Assembly: GCF_039655745.1 (NCBI RefSeq)
Contig: NZ_JBBYXI010000002.1
Coordinates: forward strand, 310,001-374,000
Source of the DNA: Hohaiivirga grylli
GTDB lineage: Bacteria; Pseudomonadota; Alphaproteobacteria; Rhizobiales; Beijerinckiaceae
Reading direction: 5' to 3'
Length of the DNA: 64,000 nt
The notes under the pieces are model-generated. The model ran no database searches. It was not told the DNA's origin and saw nothing but the letters and a program-made list of their open reading frames with translations. Of this stretch, positions 8,036 through 15,287 are shown piece by piece. The position numbers and the translations under genes were made by a program. How positions within the stretch are numbered: the stretch's first letter is position 1; every line of letters begins with the position of its first letter.

Positions 8036-10220
8036 TTCCAATCTCCCGAATAGGTTTCAGTTGTAGTTCAAGCCACTCAAGCCCCAAGCTTATGTATTTT
8101 GGCGGAATAAATTTCTCACTAACTTCTGAAGATATGTAGAGTAGGCAATTGAATGCAAAATCACCTTTTGCAAGAGCTTGTACGTATTGGAAAAGGTCGT
8201 CCTCAATGCGTGAGCTATTGACTGCGGAATTGTAGATAGTTTTTTGTAAAGCGCTGATGCTCTTAAAGTGAGGATGGTTAATATTCGTAACTATCAGTGC
8301 ATCCTCAAAAGTACGCGAAAAAACTTCAATCCCTTTGATGGCATGCGCCTTTTGAAATGCCACATAGAGTGGTGCTTTGCTATCTTTAGCTATATGCTCT
8401 TCACTCTTAAGGTTGAGTAGATCATCAATTTGATTTAACTTTGGATACCAACTATTTAATGTATAATTGCTTGTAGTTTGGTTAGAATTTTTCTTAGGAG
8501 GGCACTTTTTATTATCAGGGCCTCGCGTATCAAGGTCAGTAATAATAAGCGTAGAGATTCCTAACTTCTCAATTAGCGCCTTGTACTTATGTGTATGCGC
8601 ACCATTTACTTCTAAAATTGAAAGATATCTTCTTGAAAGATTTGGGTAGTTATTTTTAATAAATTCGGGAATCAAAAGGCGCTCGGCTTGCCCTTCTACG
8701 AAGATAACACCATCTGCAAAAAAGATATCACAGTGTGTTAGTTTGAGATGCTTACTAACAAAGCTTAATTCTTCTTTTTCAGCTAAAAAAAGCTCTGACA
8801 TATTTTCAACTGAGGTATGATCCATCTTTACATTAGCACCAGCGCAACGTCGCTGGAAATATCTTAAACTTTTAAAATCGATGTCGTTAATTATATGGCT
8901 AGAATGAGTGCTGACGATTAGTTGGGTTTTATAAAGCTTTTTCTTTCCAAGAAGTTCATGATTTCTAAGTGTACCATAAGCCTTCTCTATGAACACACGC
9001 TGTACTTGGGCATGAAGGTTTACTTCAGGTTCTTCTACTAGAACGAGGTGAATAGGTTCAATTTCTGCCGACAAGTCATCATCAGAAGAAATGGATTTTC
9101 CTTTCCTCATCCATTTGTCACGGAAGCCAAGCAGCCGAAATGTAAGGTAAATTAAGTTTTGATATCCTAAGCCGAGATAACTTTCCGGAAGACTTTCATC
9201 TTTATTTTTATCGAACCGATATCCTACAGAAGAGGTTTTCCTCAAAGCGTCTGTACCGCTAATTTTAGCAGTGATTTCTACTGTTGGATTTCCGCCGATT
9301 CCTGGATATCCCATATCTTCGAGTTCTTTCAGTGGTGACTCGAATTGTTGTGTAAGGCGATGCGTGAACCCTGTTTCCATTTTCTGCTGCATTTTGAGTA
9401 CTTCAATGTCGTCTTCCTCTGGAAAGTCGTCAGGATTTAGAAAGCTATCGTAATAGTCACGTAGAAGCTTATTGAGGCGTTGTTTTTCTGTATAAGGACC
9501 TTTCAAAAAGTCATCGTCATCATACCCAAGGCCCCGTTGCTCAGAAATTACGTCAACTCTGATTAATTTTTTTAATATTGATGAAGAAATTGGTTGGTCA
9601 AAAAAACCATCAGGTAATTTATCTTTATCTGAATCTGAAACAATATTTCTAGATGCTATGTCTAAAGAAACAATATAATGTCGTTGCTTGAAATATTTTG
9701 TAATGTTGCGCCCTTTTTCTATAAAATCAAATAAACATTTAGGCCACAACTTGACATCTGAATGACTGGAAACAACGCTTCTTGCCTGCCTGAACTTTGC
9801 GGCTAGATCCTCGATATCTTCGGGCTCATACATGATCCGCACACCAAGTTGTCCGCCATTCCAGTCTAGATCTGGAAGAATTTCTCGGGCACGATACGCT
9901 TCAGACGCCAATGCAGCGATCCTCACCTCGAGGCTTGGTAATAGACAAGTGATTTGTTTTTTGGCTTCTTCCAATTCCTCTTCTGAAACTTTAGCGTTCT
10001 CCAAAAGAAGGCCAATCTTTGATATTTGTTGCCAGTTTTGTTTAGGAATATCTCGCATTCGAAGGTTGTCAGGCCGGACGAGAAATGTGTGTAGTGCGCT
10101 AATACAAGAAGTCTTTCCGCTATTGTTTGCGCCAACCAAGATGGTTTTTTTGTCATCTAGAACCAGATTTACATCAACTAATCTGCGATAGTTTTTGAGA
10201 CCTAAAGATGAGATTTGCAT
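8010..10220 (-). CDS. OLD-family ATPase with TOPRIM nuclease domain, first gene of a Gabija-like (GajA-type) pair
   Basis: A 736-residue OLD (overcoming lysogenisation defect) nuclease. An ABC-type ATPase comes first: Walker A GANNSGKT at 30-37 after a typical SLGLKNYRRL strand, and a Walker B/D-loop region (VLVEEPEVNLHAQVQR) near residue 395 followed by an H-loop in IVSTHSSHI. The C-terminal TOPRIM domain has the metal-binding glutamate in VIFVEGQAERLLIPEF near 505 and the acidic pair in ITDLDTRG near 560. OLD class 2 proteins nick or cut DNA, and with the adjacent UvrD-like gene form the Gabija anti-phage system. The first described GajA has about 580 residues; the extra length here lies largely in the middle of the ATPase (about residues 130-330) and after the TOPRIM motifs. 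The gene is clearly AT-richer than guaA beside it, a sign of horizontal transfer. Confidence 0.88.
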   Translation of the reverse strand: MQISSLGLKNYRRLVDVNLVLDDKKTILVGANNSGKTSCISALHTFLVRPDNLRMRDIPKQNWQQISKIGLLLENAKVSEEELEEAKKQITCLLPSLEVRIAALASEAYRAREILPDLDWNGGQLGVRIMYEPEDIEDLAAKFRQARSVVSSHSDVKLWPKCLFDFIEKGRNITKYFKQRHYIVSLDIASRNIVSDSDKDKLPDGFFDQPISSSILKKLIRVDVISEQRGLGYDDDDFLKGPYTEKQRLNKLLRDYYDSFLNPDDFPEEDDIEVLKMQQKMETGFTHRLTQQFESPLKELEDMGYPGIGGNPTVEITAKISGTDALRKTSSVGYRFDKNKDESLPESYLGLGYQNLIYLTFRLLGFRDKWMRKGKSISSDDDLSAEIEPIHLVLVEEPEVNLHAQVQRVFIEKAYGTLRNHELLGKKKLYKTQLIVSTHSSHIINDIDFKSLRYFQRRCAGANVKMDHTSVENMSELFLAEKEELSFVSKHLKLTHCDIFFADGVIFVEGQAERLLIPEFIKNNYPNLSRRYLSILEVNGAHTHKYKALIEKLGISTLIITDLDTRGPDNKKCPPKKNSNQTTSNYTLNSWYPKLNQIDDLLNLKSEEHIAKDSKAPLYVAFQKAHAIKGIEVFSRTFEDALIVTNINHPHFKSISALQKTIYNSAVNSSRIEDDLFQYVQALAKGDFAFNCLLYISSEVSEKFIPPKYISLGLEWLELQLKPIREIGNDALISSG

Positions 10221-10442
10221 TTAATTCTGATCCCGAATCTGTGCGGAATACAATTGGTACTATTTTTGGAATATTTTTCCAACATGCGTTAATTTTTAAT
10301 ATTTTATCTGACTGTTTTTTGGTGATATTTTAAGTTAATAAATAATGTGTCAGGAGTGAAATATTAAATTTCAGAGGCAAATATTCACTTTAGACCATAA
10401 GTCTGTTTGGCATAATTTAATCTTAGAGGCACGATACCCCTT
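10221..10442. other. AT-rich divergent promoter region
   Basis: A 222-base gap between the OLD nuclease gene (leftward) and the DUF6678 gene (rightward). It is very AT-rich with runs of T and A. No integrase remnant, clear repeat or confident operator was seen. Confidence 0.5.
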
Positions 10443-10760
10443 ATGTATCCTGTAATGAATAATACCAAATGGGATGAGCTTAGATTGGCAATGTACAATC
10501 TTACTGATCTTTCACCCATGTGGCGCACTTTGGATACTGAAAAAGATTACCTGTCACCGTGGGATGGTGAGTGGTTTTACCATTTTCGTAACGGAGGTTA
10601 CGAGTTCATAAAGTGGGTTGAAATTGAGGTTTTGACTGCCCAACAGGAACAGGCTGTTTTAGCTCAACTGAAAAAGATACATGTTCCAGGCGAACGTACC
10701 GAAAATGGTTTTCGCGTATTTGGGTACGTTGAGACTGGAACAGAAGTGAATTACTTATAA
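10443..10760 (+). CDS. DUF6678 family protein
   Basis: A 105-residue soluble protein of unknown function. The segment NNTKWDELRLAMYNL near the N-terminus and SPWDGEWFYHF in the middle are, as I recall them, the hallmarks of the DUF6678 family; I cannot run a profile search. There is no signal peptide or membrane helix, and the protein is rich in Trp, Tyr and acidic residues. ATG 10443 is the first start and has AGAGG 13 bases upstream; a second ATG at 10455 is possible. It is flanked by the defence pair and a DUF2239 gene, so it may be accessory-region cargo. Members of this family are often seen as single scattered genes, some near toxin or immunity loci, but nothing here fixes a role. Confidence 0.65.
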   Translation: MYPVMNNTKWDELRLAMYNLTDLSPMWRTLDTEKDYLSPWDGEWFYHFRNGGYEFIKWVEIEVLTAQQEQAVLAQLKKIHVPGERTENGFRVFGYVETGTEVNYL

Positions 10761-10816
10761 GATACTCGGGTTAGGTAATGAGCTTTAAGCCTGATTGTAT
10801 GTAGAATGAACGGAAC

Positions 10817-11422
10817 TTACCCCTTAACCCCCAACTTCATAACATATTCCCTCACATCCTCCGGCCATCTAGCAATCTCCATCTCCAACCTTTCCCTATC
10901 ACCCGCAAACAACGCACGTGTTGCTTCTTCATAGCCCGGTAAATCGCCAGCCATGGCGCTCATGAAGCGGTAGGTGGCTTCCTGGGCGGCTTTGGTGTTT
11001 TGGATGGCGGTTTTGCGTTTGGCTTCTTCGACCAGTTTTCTCAAGGTCACAGAGGCGCCGCCGGGTTGGGTGGCGAGCCACTCCCATTGTTGGGGGAGGA
11101 GGGTGATTTCTTTGGCGACGACGCCGAGCTTGGGGCGGCCGCGGCCTTTGGGGGCAACTGGTGTCGGGTCGGCCAGACGCGGTGGGCGGTTGCTGGGTGA
11201 GGCTTGCGGTGGAGCGGATAATCTTGTGATGATATCGGCCTTGGTGCCGCGCAGATCGAGATCAACAACTTTGCCGTTGGCATCATCAAACACAAGGATG
11301 GTGTCTGTCTGATCGGCCTCGAGTGCGGCTTTGACAGCCATGGCAACTTCGATCAACGGGCCTGACGAGAGGCGCTGGGTGTTTCTAAAGGCAGTGCAGG
11401 GTTTCGTAATTAATTCAGACAT
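10817..11422 (-). CDS. DUF2239 family protein
   Basis: A 201-residue protein of unknown function matching the DUF2239 pattern as I recall it: an N-terminal SGPLIEVAMAVKAALEAD helix, then TILVFDDANGKVVDLDLRGT, a central basic GRGRPKLGVVAKEITLLP segment resembling an AT-hook-like GRGRPK, then QQWEWLATQPGGASVTLRKL. The GRGRP stretch and basic character suggest nucleic acid contact, but this is inference. ATG 11422 gives the family-typical MSEL start; an upstream in-frame TTG at 11437 is less likely. The 5' region carries two copies of a TTACCCGG motif in opposite orientation, a possible operator. The gene is GC-richer and more C/G-ending than the defence genes next to it. Confidence 0.75.
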   Translation of the reverse strand: MSELITKPCTAFRNTQRLSSGPLIEVAMAVKAALEADQTDTILVFDDANGKVVDLDLRGTKADIITRLSAPPQASPSNRPPRLADPTPVAPKGRGRPKLGVVAKEITLLPQQWEWLATQPGGASVTLRKLVEEAKRKTAIQNTKAAQEATYRFMSAMAGDLPGYEEATRALFAGDRERLEMEIARWPEDVREYVMKLGVKG

Positions 11423-11451
11423 GGCTTTCACTTTCAAACTTATTCTGAATT

Positions 11452-11491
11452 AATACCCGGGTAAAAAATATAAGTCAATATTACCCGGATA
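11452..11491. promoter_or_regulatory. Putative operator: paired TTACCCGG motifs upstream of the DUF2239 gene
   Basis: The perfect 10-bp palindrome TACCCGGGTA at 11454-11463 is followed 16 bases later by TTACCCGGAT at 11481-11490. GGGTAA and TTACCC flank an AT-rich core, as expected for a dimeric repressor binding twice across a promoter 30-70 bases before the start codon. No cognate regulator is encoded next to it. Confidence 0.4.
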
Positions 11492-11656
11492 AAATAATGA
11501 GGCAGATAATATGTAAAATTATTTATTTTTTAGGGGGTGAAAAATGAAAGTTACCGTATCGGTTTTGTTGTTTAGTTAGAGTAGGTCACAAAATAAAACA
11601 GGATGATTTTCTGTGCCGGTTTTGCCTTGCCAGCAGCGAACGGATTAAAAAATAAG

Positions 11657-11681
11657 GGAACATGATCTCTCTCAGGCTGTT
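11657..11681 (+). promoter_or_regulatory. EcfG-type (general stress sigma factor) promoter for the YciF gene
   Basis: GGAAC at 11657-11661, a 16-base spacer, then TGTT at 11678-11681. The alphaproteobacterial EcfG consensus is GGAAC-N16/17-cGTT, so only the first -10 base differs. It lies 42 bases before the start codon of a stress-type gene. Confidence 0.6.
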
Positions 11682-11723
11682 GTCCTCAAGTTAAATAACA
11701 ATCTTTATGTAGAGGAGAGAGGG

Positions 11724-12221
11724 ATGCCCAAAGAGAAAACATTGAACGATCTGTTTCATGATGGCTTGAAAGATATCTACTACGCGGAGCGTAAAATTAT
11801 TAAGACTCTTCCCAAGATGAAGCAAGCTGCTCAATCTAATGATCTCAAGGCGGCTTTTGAAAAACATCATGAGCAGACGGAAACCCATGTTGAGCGCCTT
11901 ACGCAGATTTTTGAAATTATTGGAAAGCCGGCACGTGGCAAAACCTGTGATGCAATTGAAGGGATCATTGCTGAGGGTGAAGAGATAATTGAAGAGTTTA
12001 AGGATACTCCGGCTCTTGATGCAGGTTTGATTTCGTCTGCTCAAGCTGTTGAACACTATGAAATGGCCCGTTACGGTACGCTTAAACGATGGGCTGTAGA
12101 GCTCGGATTGAAAGATGCTGCCAAGCTGTTGGATCAGACGCTGAAGGAAGAGTATCAAACCGATAGTGATCTGACTAAGCTTGCAGATTCATCAGTCAAC
12201 CGAAAAGCCCTTGCTGCTTAA
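11724..12221 (+). CDS. YciE/YciF ferroxidase-like protein (DUF892)
   Basis: A 165-residue all-helical protein of the DUF892 (YciF/YciE) family, a ferritin-like four-helix bundle linked to stress protection. It begins LNDLFHDGLKDIYYAE, the family hallmark. The metal-ligand pattern of paired Glu/His helices is visible (YYAERKI, EKHHEQTETHVERL, AVEHYEMARY, KEEYQTDSDL). GGAGAGAGGG just before ATG 11724 is a strong ribosome site. An EcfG-type promoter lies upstream and an intrinsic terminator follows, so it is probably a single-gene transcript of the general stress response. The biochemical activity (iron oxidation or storage) is known only by family resemblance. Confidence 0.9.
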   Translation: MPKEKTLNDLFHDGLKDIYYAERKIIKTLPKMKQAAQSNDLKAAFEKHHEQTETHVERLTQIFEIIGKPARGKTCDAIEGIIAEGEEIIEEFKDTPALDAGLISSAQAVEHYEMARYGTLKRWAVELGLKDAAKLLDQTLKEEYQTDSDLTKLADSSVNRKALAA

Positions 12222-12231
12222 TTTTATATTC

Positions 12232-12264
12232 AGGTACCGGAGCAATCCGGTACCTTTAATTTTT
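12232..12264 (+). terminator. Intrinsic terminator after the YciF gene
   Basis: A 10-bp perfect stem (AGGTACCGGA / TCCGGTACCT) with a GCAA tetraloop, followed by TTAATTTTT, begins 11 bases after the stop. Confidence 0.9.
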
Positions 12265-12547
12265 GCCTTTCACGTTTCCCATAAAAACAGCAAACAATAT
12301 GAAGAAGCGTGAATGATGCTGCTCGTATTTTATAATCAAGAACTCTACATCTTGAGATGTTCAAAAGAATAGTAATAACTTTTATTTGAAAATATAATTC
12401 AAATTTAAGATATAGAAATTTTATTTTTAGTATATTTTTTTCATAAATAATACACATTAAATAGAATTAATATTTTAATTTGGAACTTAATAGTTGTGTT
12501 TTCGTTAACTGTTTGTGTTTTGGAAAAATATTATGAGGATCATCCAT
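12265..12547. other. AT-rich gap without a credible gene
   Basis: This stretch is very AT-rich. It has an open minus-strand frame with low-complexity Ile/Lys/Leu composition that I reject as coding. Its one supported element is the EcfG-type promoter at 12482-12506. Confidence 0.6.
12482..12506 (+). promoter_or_regulatory. EcfG-type (general stress sigma factor) promoter for the PepSY-like/DUF1269 genes
   Basis: GGAAC at 12482-12486, a 16-base spacer and CGTT at 12503-12506 match the EcfG consensus exactly. The start codon of the PepSY-like gene is 41 bases further on. Confidence 0.75.
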
Positions 12548-12862
12548 ATGAATATGAAAATATTGGCTATCGCTAGTGCTTGCATTCTTGCGCCTTCACT
12601 GGCGCTGGCACAAGACACTAGGTCTCCTGAAATGCCTGCTGTTTCTAAGCCTGATCATCAAAACCCTGATGCGCCTGTTAAGGGCGAAAACAGCTTTACT
12701 GAAAGTCAGGCTAAGGAACGCTTTGAGCAAGCGGGTTATACCAATGTTTCTGGCTTAAGGCTTAATAAAGATGGAATTTGGGAAGCCACGGCAATGGAGG
12801 GCGTTGGCCAGGTAAAGCTTAAGCTAGATTATCAGGGAAATATAACATTCTCAAAGAAATAA
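12548..12862 (+). CDS. Small periplasmic PepSY-like protein
   Basis: A 104-residue exported protein. A clear Sec signal peptide (MNMKILAIASACILAPSLAL, cleavage after ALA near residue 22) precedes a Pro/Asp-rich linker and a small domain beginning FTESQAKERFEQAGYTNV and ending in a LKLDYQGNI strand. That alternation resembles single PepSY domains of periplasmic proteins, which can inhibit proteases or bind ligands; no function is assigned. ATG 12548 is preferred over the far-upstream frame starts because TGAGGAT (12534-12540) is at the right distance and a signal peptide begins there. An exact EcfG promoter lies upstream, and the DUF1269 gene follows after 46 bases without a terminator, so both are likely induced by general stress. 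Confidence 0.75.
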   Translation: MNMKILAIASACILAPSLALAQDTRSPEMPAVSKPDHQNPDAPVKGENSFTESQAKERFEQAGYTNVSGLRLNKDGIWEATAMEGVGQVKLKLDYQGNITFSKK

Positions 12863-12908
12863 AAAATTTAAGCATTCATAAATTTGAAGTTTAGTGAGGA
12901 GAGTACAA

Positions 12909-13487
12909 ATGAGAACGGTAACAGGTTTATTCGATGATTACAGTACGGCACAGGATGCCGTTAGTGATCTTGAAGACATTGGCATTCCATCCTCAGATAT
13001 CAGTATAGTTTCACACCATAGTGGAGACGAAACGAATGCTGGTGAGGGTGCTGGCATTGGAGCTGGCGTAGGTGCTGCTGTTGGCGGTGCAGGTGGTCTG
13101 CTTGCGGGCCTTGGAATTATGGCTATTCCAGGTGTTGGTCCTGTTGTTGCAGCCGGCTGGCTGGCTTCCACATTAGCGGGTGCTGTTGGTGGTGCGGTTG
13201 TTGGTGGCGCCACTGGCGGATTGATCGGCGCCCTGACGGAATCTGGTGTGTCCGAGGATGATGCTAATTTTTACGCAGAGGGTGTCCGCCGCGGTGGTAC
13301 TATTGTGACTGCACGCGTTGCAGATGAAAAATATGCGGAAGCCGATGCTATTCTGAAAGGCTTGGATCGTGTTGATATTGCTGCACGCCGTCAGCAGTAT
13401 GTTGATGATGGCTGGCAGAAATTTGATCCAAATGCCAAGCCTTACACAGATGAAGAGATTGATCGCGAGAGAAATCGTTATCTCTAA
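12909..13487 (+). CDS. DUF1269/YflT-like general stress protein with glycine-rich transmembrane core
   Basis: A 192-residue protein. The N-terminal domain begins RTVTGLFDDYSTAQDAVSDL and continues GIPSSDISIV, the pattern of general-stress-protein-17M/YflT-type domains. Residues about 52-115 form a long Gly/Ala-rich hydrophobic stretch (GIGAGVGAAVGGAGG and similar, with GLGIMAIPGVGPVVAAG), like the membrane-hairpin or glycine-zipper segment of DUF1269 proteins. The C-terminal part (TESGVSEDDANFYAEGVRRG) repeats the family helix. AGGAGAG before ATG 12909 fixes the start. It lies downstream of the PepSY-like gene and probably shares its EcfG promoter. The function is unknown; membrane association under stress is inferred. 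Confidence 0.8.
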   Translation: MRTVTGLFDDYSTAQDAVSDLEDIGIPSSDISIVSHHSGDETNAGEGAGIGAGVGAAVGGAGGLLAGLGIMAIPGVGPVVAAGWLASTLAGAVGGAVVGGATGGLIGALTESGVSEDDANFYAEGVRRGGTIVTARVADEKYAEADAILKGLDRVDIAARRQQYVDDGWQKFDPNAKPYTDEEIDRERNRYL

Positions 13488-13506
13488 TCTGTGTTGAGAT
13501 TATATA

Positions 13507-13542
13507 AACAGGCGGCGTCTTGATTGCGCCGCCTGTATTTTG
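13507..13542. terminator. Bidirectional terminator between the DUF1269 gene and luxR-1
   Basis: A 10-bp stem ACAGGCGGCG / CGCCGCCTGT with a 9-nt loop, followed by ATTTTG on the plus strand and TTTATA on the minus strand, separates two converging genes. Confidence 0.8.
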
Positions 13543-14241
13543 TCAAATTAAATTCAACCTTGTGGCAATATAAACGGCCTGTACCGTATTAATTGCGGAG
13601 AGCTTGGTTTTAGCTTCATCCAGATAGAAGCGCACAGAGCGTGCACCAATGCCGAGAATATCACTGATCTCCTGCATGGATTTGCCTTCTGACAGCCAGC
13701 GCAGGCAGGTTGCCTCACGGGGTGTCAGGTTGATCTCGCGTTTTATGTCTGTTTCACCATGATTCAGTGACTTATGGATCATGGTTGCCGCGACCATTGC
13801 AAGCTGCGGGTTCATGGTGTGCGCTGTTGACAGATCTTTCAGATCAGAGGCAACAGTAATGATGGCTTTATGCCCGAAACCTGTTGGAACGGTAATTGAG
13901 AAACCGGAACGAATGCCAAATTCAGTCGCATCTCCGAAGAAGTTGGCAACATCCCTGGATGTGTTCTTCTCGTTATCTGCTGAGGCCCAGTTGTAAATAT
14001 AGGAACCACGCTTGGCCTGCGTGACAACAGGATCAACCCGGAAATAGTTTTTCTCGAAATAGATGCCTTGCCATTCCTTCGGATAATTGGAAACGACAAA
14101 GTTCTCCCCATTCCTCATATCGAGGTAACAGAAGTATTTCGACCCACACTCTGAGGCAAATTTATGCAGAATGTGCCTAAGACCGGTTTCTGAAATCGGT
14201 GCGCCCACAGAGTCGATCAGATGTTCGAATGCTGTATTCAT
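13543..14241 (-). CDS. LuxR/TraR-type quorum-sensing regulator 1
   Basis: A 232-residue transcription factor with an N-terminal acyl-homoserine-lactone-binding domain (residues about 15-160) and a C-terminal LuxR helix-turn-helix (170-232). All six autoinducer-domain residues conserved in LuxR proteins are present at the same numbers as in TraR: Trp57, Tyr61, Asp70, Pro71, Trp85 and Gly113. The HTH keeps the family Glu176, Leu180 and Gly186 (LTPREATCLRWLSEGKS). It should therefore bind AHL and DNA. It is transcribed divergently from luxI across a 320-base region with several dyads, so it is the likely activator of luxI. The ATG at 14241 is the only sensible start. Confidence 0.93.
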   Translation of the reverse strand: MNTAFEHLIDSVGAPISETGLRHILHKFASECGSKYFCYLDMRNGENFVVSNYPKEWQGIYFEKNYFRVDPVVTQAKRGSYIYNWASADNEKNTSRDVANFFGDATEFGIRSGFSITVPTGFGHKAIITVASDLKDLSTAHTMNPQLAMVAATMIHKSLNHGETDIKREINLTPREATCLRWLSEGKSMQEISDILGIGARSVRFYLDEAKTKLSAINTVQAVYIATRLNLI

Positions 14242-14441
14242 GCAGCATCATCCTGTTGCTTATCTGAGTTTTTAATAAATTAAGATAAGAAAATTTTCAA
14301 CTATAATTTTGTTTAATTTTGCAACTTTCGTGTAAAAGAAAGACCGTATTCAATCAAGACTGTCCAATAAAAATCAGAAAGTGAGTTTTAAATAGTCGTC
14401 ACGTAGTTGTTGTTGTTTATTTTAAAATGAAATGATCTAAA

Positions 14442-14464
14442 CTAGAAATATATTCTATTTCTAG
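14442..14464. promoter_or_regulatory. Perfect 9-bp inverted repeat in the luxR-luxI intergenic region
   Basis: CTAGAAATA-tattc-TATTTCTAG is a perfect dyad about 100 bases upstream of luxI and 200 bases upstream of luxR-1. It is AT-rich and could be an operator for either gene. Its sequence does not match a lux box. Confidence 0.4.
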
Positions 14465-14475
14465 ATTGGACAATC

Positions 14476-14489
14476 GTTCAATTTTGAAC
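14476..14489. promoter_or_regulatory. Short perfect dyad adjoining the lux-box-like site
   Basis: GTTCAA-TT-TTGAAC, a perfect 14-base palindrome, abuts and shares two bases with the dyad at 14488-14505. It may be part of one composite operator. Confidence 0.35.
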
Positions 14490-14505
14490 TGTCGTTTCTG
14501 ACAGT
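14488..14505. promoter_or_regulatory. Lux-box-like operator upstream of luxI
   Basis: ACTGTC-gtttct-GACAGT is a perfect 18-bp dyad containing CTG-N10-CAG, the core spacing of lux boxes bound by LuxR-type proteins. It is centred 65 bases before the luxI start codon, a usual place for an activator site next to a -35 region. Confidence 0.6.
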
Positions 14506-14561
14506 GCCATAAAACTGAACGCCATGCTTCTCTCAAGGTGCAAACCAACCGGAGAGGTATG

Positions 14562-15188
14562 ATGCGAGTCATAGCAATAAATAAAAAGAATTCTGATCAG
14601 TACCAAAATTATTTGGAGCAGATGTATCAGCTCAGGGCAAAAGTATTCCTGGGGCGTCTTGGATGGGAAGTTGCGGTTGAAAATGGCCGCGAGTTTGATG
14701 CTTTTGATGAGCTTGATCCCACCTATATTGTTTGTGTTCTCAATGACGGAACGGTGGCTGGATGTGCACGACTGTTACCGGCCCTCGGCCCGACAATGCT
14801 TGAGGTGACATTCCCGCAGCTGATTGGCAAGGGACTTTATCATCCGCATAAAGCAATGGTTGAGAGTTCCCGGTTTTGTGTCGATACAACACTGCCTGTT
14901 GCCTCATCCCGCCAGTGGGCTAACAAAATGACGAATATGATGTTCGCCGGTATCATTGAATGGTGCATGAAGAACAGCATCAGCGAAATCATGACCGTTA
15001 CAGATCTGCGCTTTGAAAGAATATTGGGAATTAGCCGATGGCCGTTGCAGCGCATTGGTGAACCCCTTGAGATAGGCGTAACAACGGCAATTGCCGGTAC
15101 GTTACCGGCTGATATGGAAAGCTTCAACAAGCTCAGACCCGAAGGATATTGGTCTGATCTGTCTGTTCCAAGCAAGATTGCAGCCTGA
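14562..15188 (+). CDS. luxI: Acyl-homoserine-lactone synthase (LuxI family)
   Basis: Makes an N-acyl-homoserine lactone signal from AdoMet and an acyl-ACP in the cytoplasm. The 208-residue protein shows the family invariants in order: the Arg/Phe/Trp set in YQLRAKVFLGRLGWEV, Glu/Asp residues in GREFDAFDELDP, the ARLLP arginine and the ESSRFCVD acyl-synthase motif. The C-terminal half (EIMTVTDLRFERIL) forms the acyl-binding region. GGAGAGG (14551-14557) lies 7 bases (from GGAG) before ATG 14562; ATG 14559 is immediately before it and is also possible. The acyl chain length cannot be predicted. A lux-box-like dyad upstream suggests positive autoregulation, and a TraM-type antiactivator gene follows on the same strand. 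Confidence 0.95.
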   Translation: MRVIAINKKNSDQYQNYLEQMYQLRAKVFLGRLGWEVAVENGREFDAFDELDPTYIVCVLNDGTVAGCARLLPALGPTMLEVTFPQLIGKGLYHPHKAMVESSRFCVDTTLPVASSRQWANKMTNMMFAGIIEWCMKNSISEIMTVTDLRFERILGISRWPLQRIGEPLEIGVTTAIAGTLPADMESFNKLRPEGYWSDLSVPSKIAA

Positions 15189-15195
15189 TTTCAAT

Positions 15196-15225
15196 ACTTA
15201 GCAATGGGGAAACCCATTGCTAAGT
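15196..15225 (+). other. 13-bp hairpin with GAAA tetraloop between luxI and the antiactivator gene
   Basis: ACTTAGCAATGGG-GAAA-CCCATTGCTAAGT is a perfect stem closed by a GNRA tetraloop, 8 bases after the luxI stop. No T-run follows (CCCTCTACC), so it is not a standard terminator. It could stabilise the luxI transcript or set the luxI:antiactivator ratio. Confidence 0.6.
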
Positions 15226-15287
15226 CCCTCTACCAATGGAAACACCTTATTTCTGGTTCTGTTGCGTTGTGGCAGAAGATATAAATA

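Noticed and set aside
6000..11440. Integrase, transposase or attachment repeats that would make the accessory patch an island
   Set aside because: None was found by eye. No copy of the guaA 3' end was seen, so an insertion event is only inferred.
12230..12457. 75-codon minus-strand frame in the AT-rich gap
   Set aside because: Low-complexity Ile/Lys/Leu composition, and it overlaps the YciF terminator and has no ribosome site.
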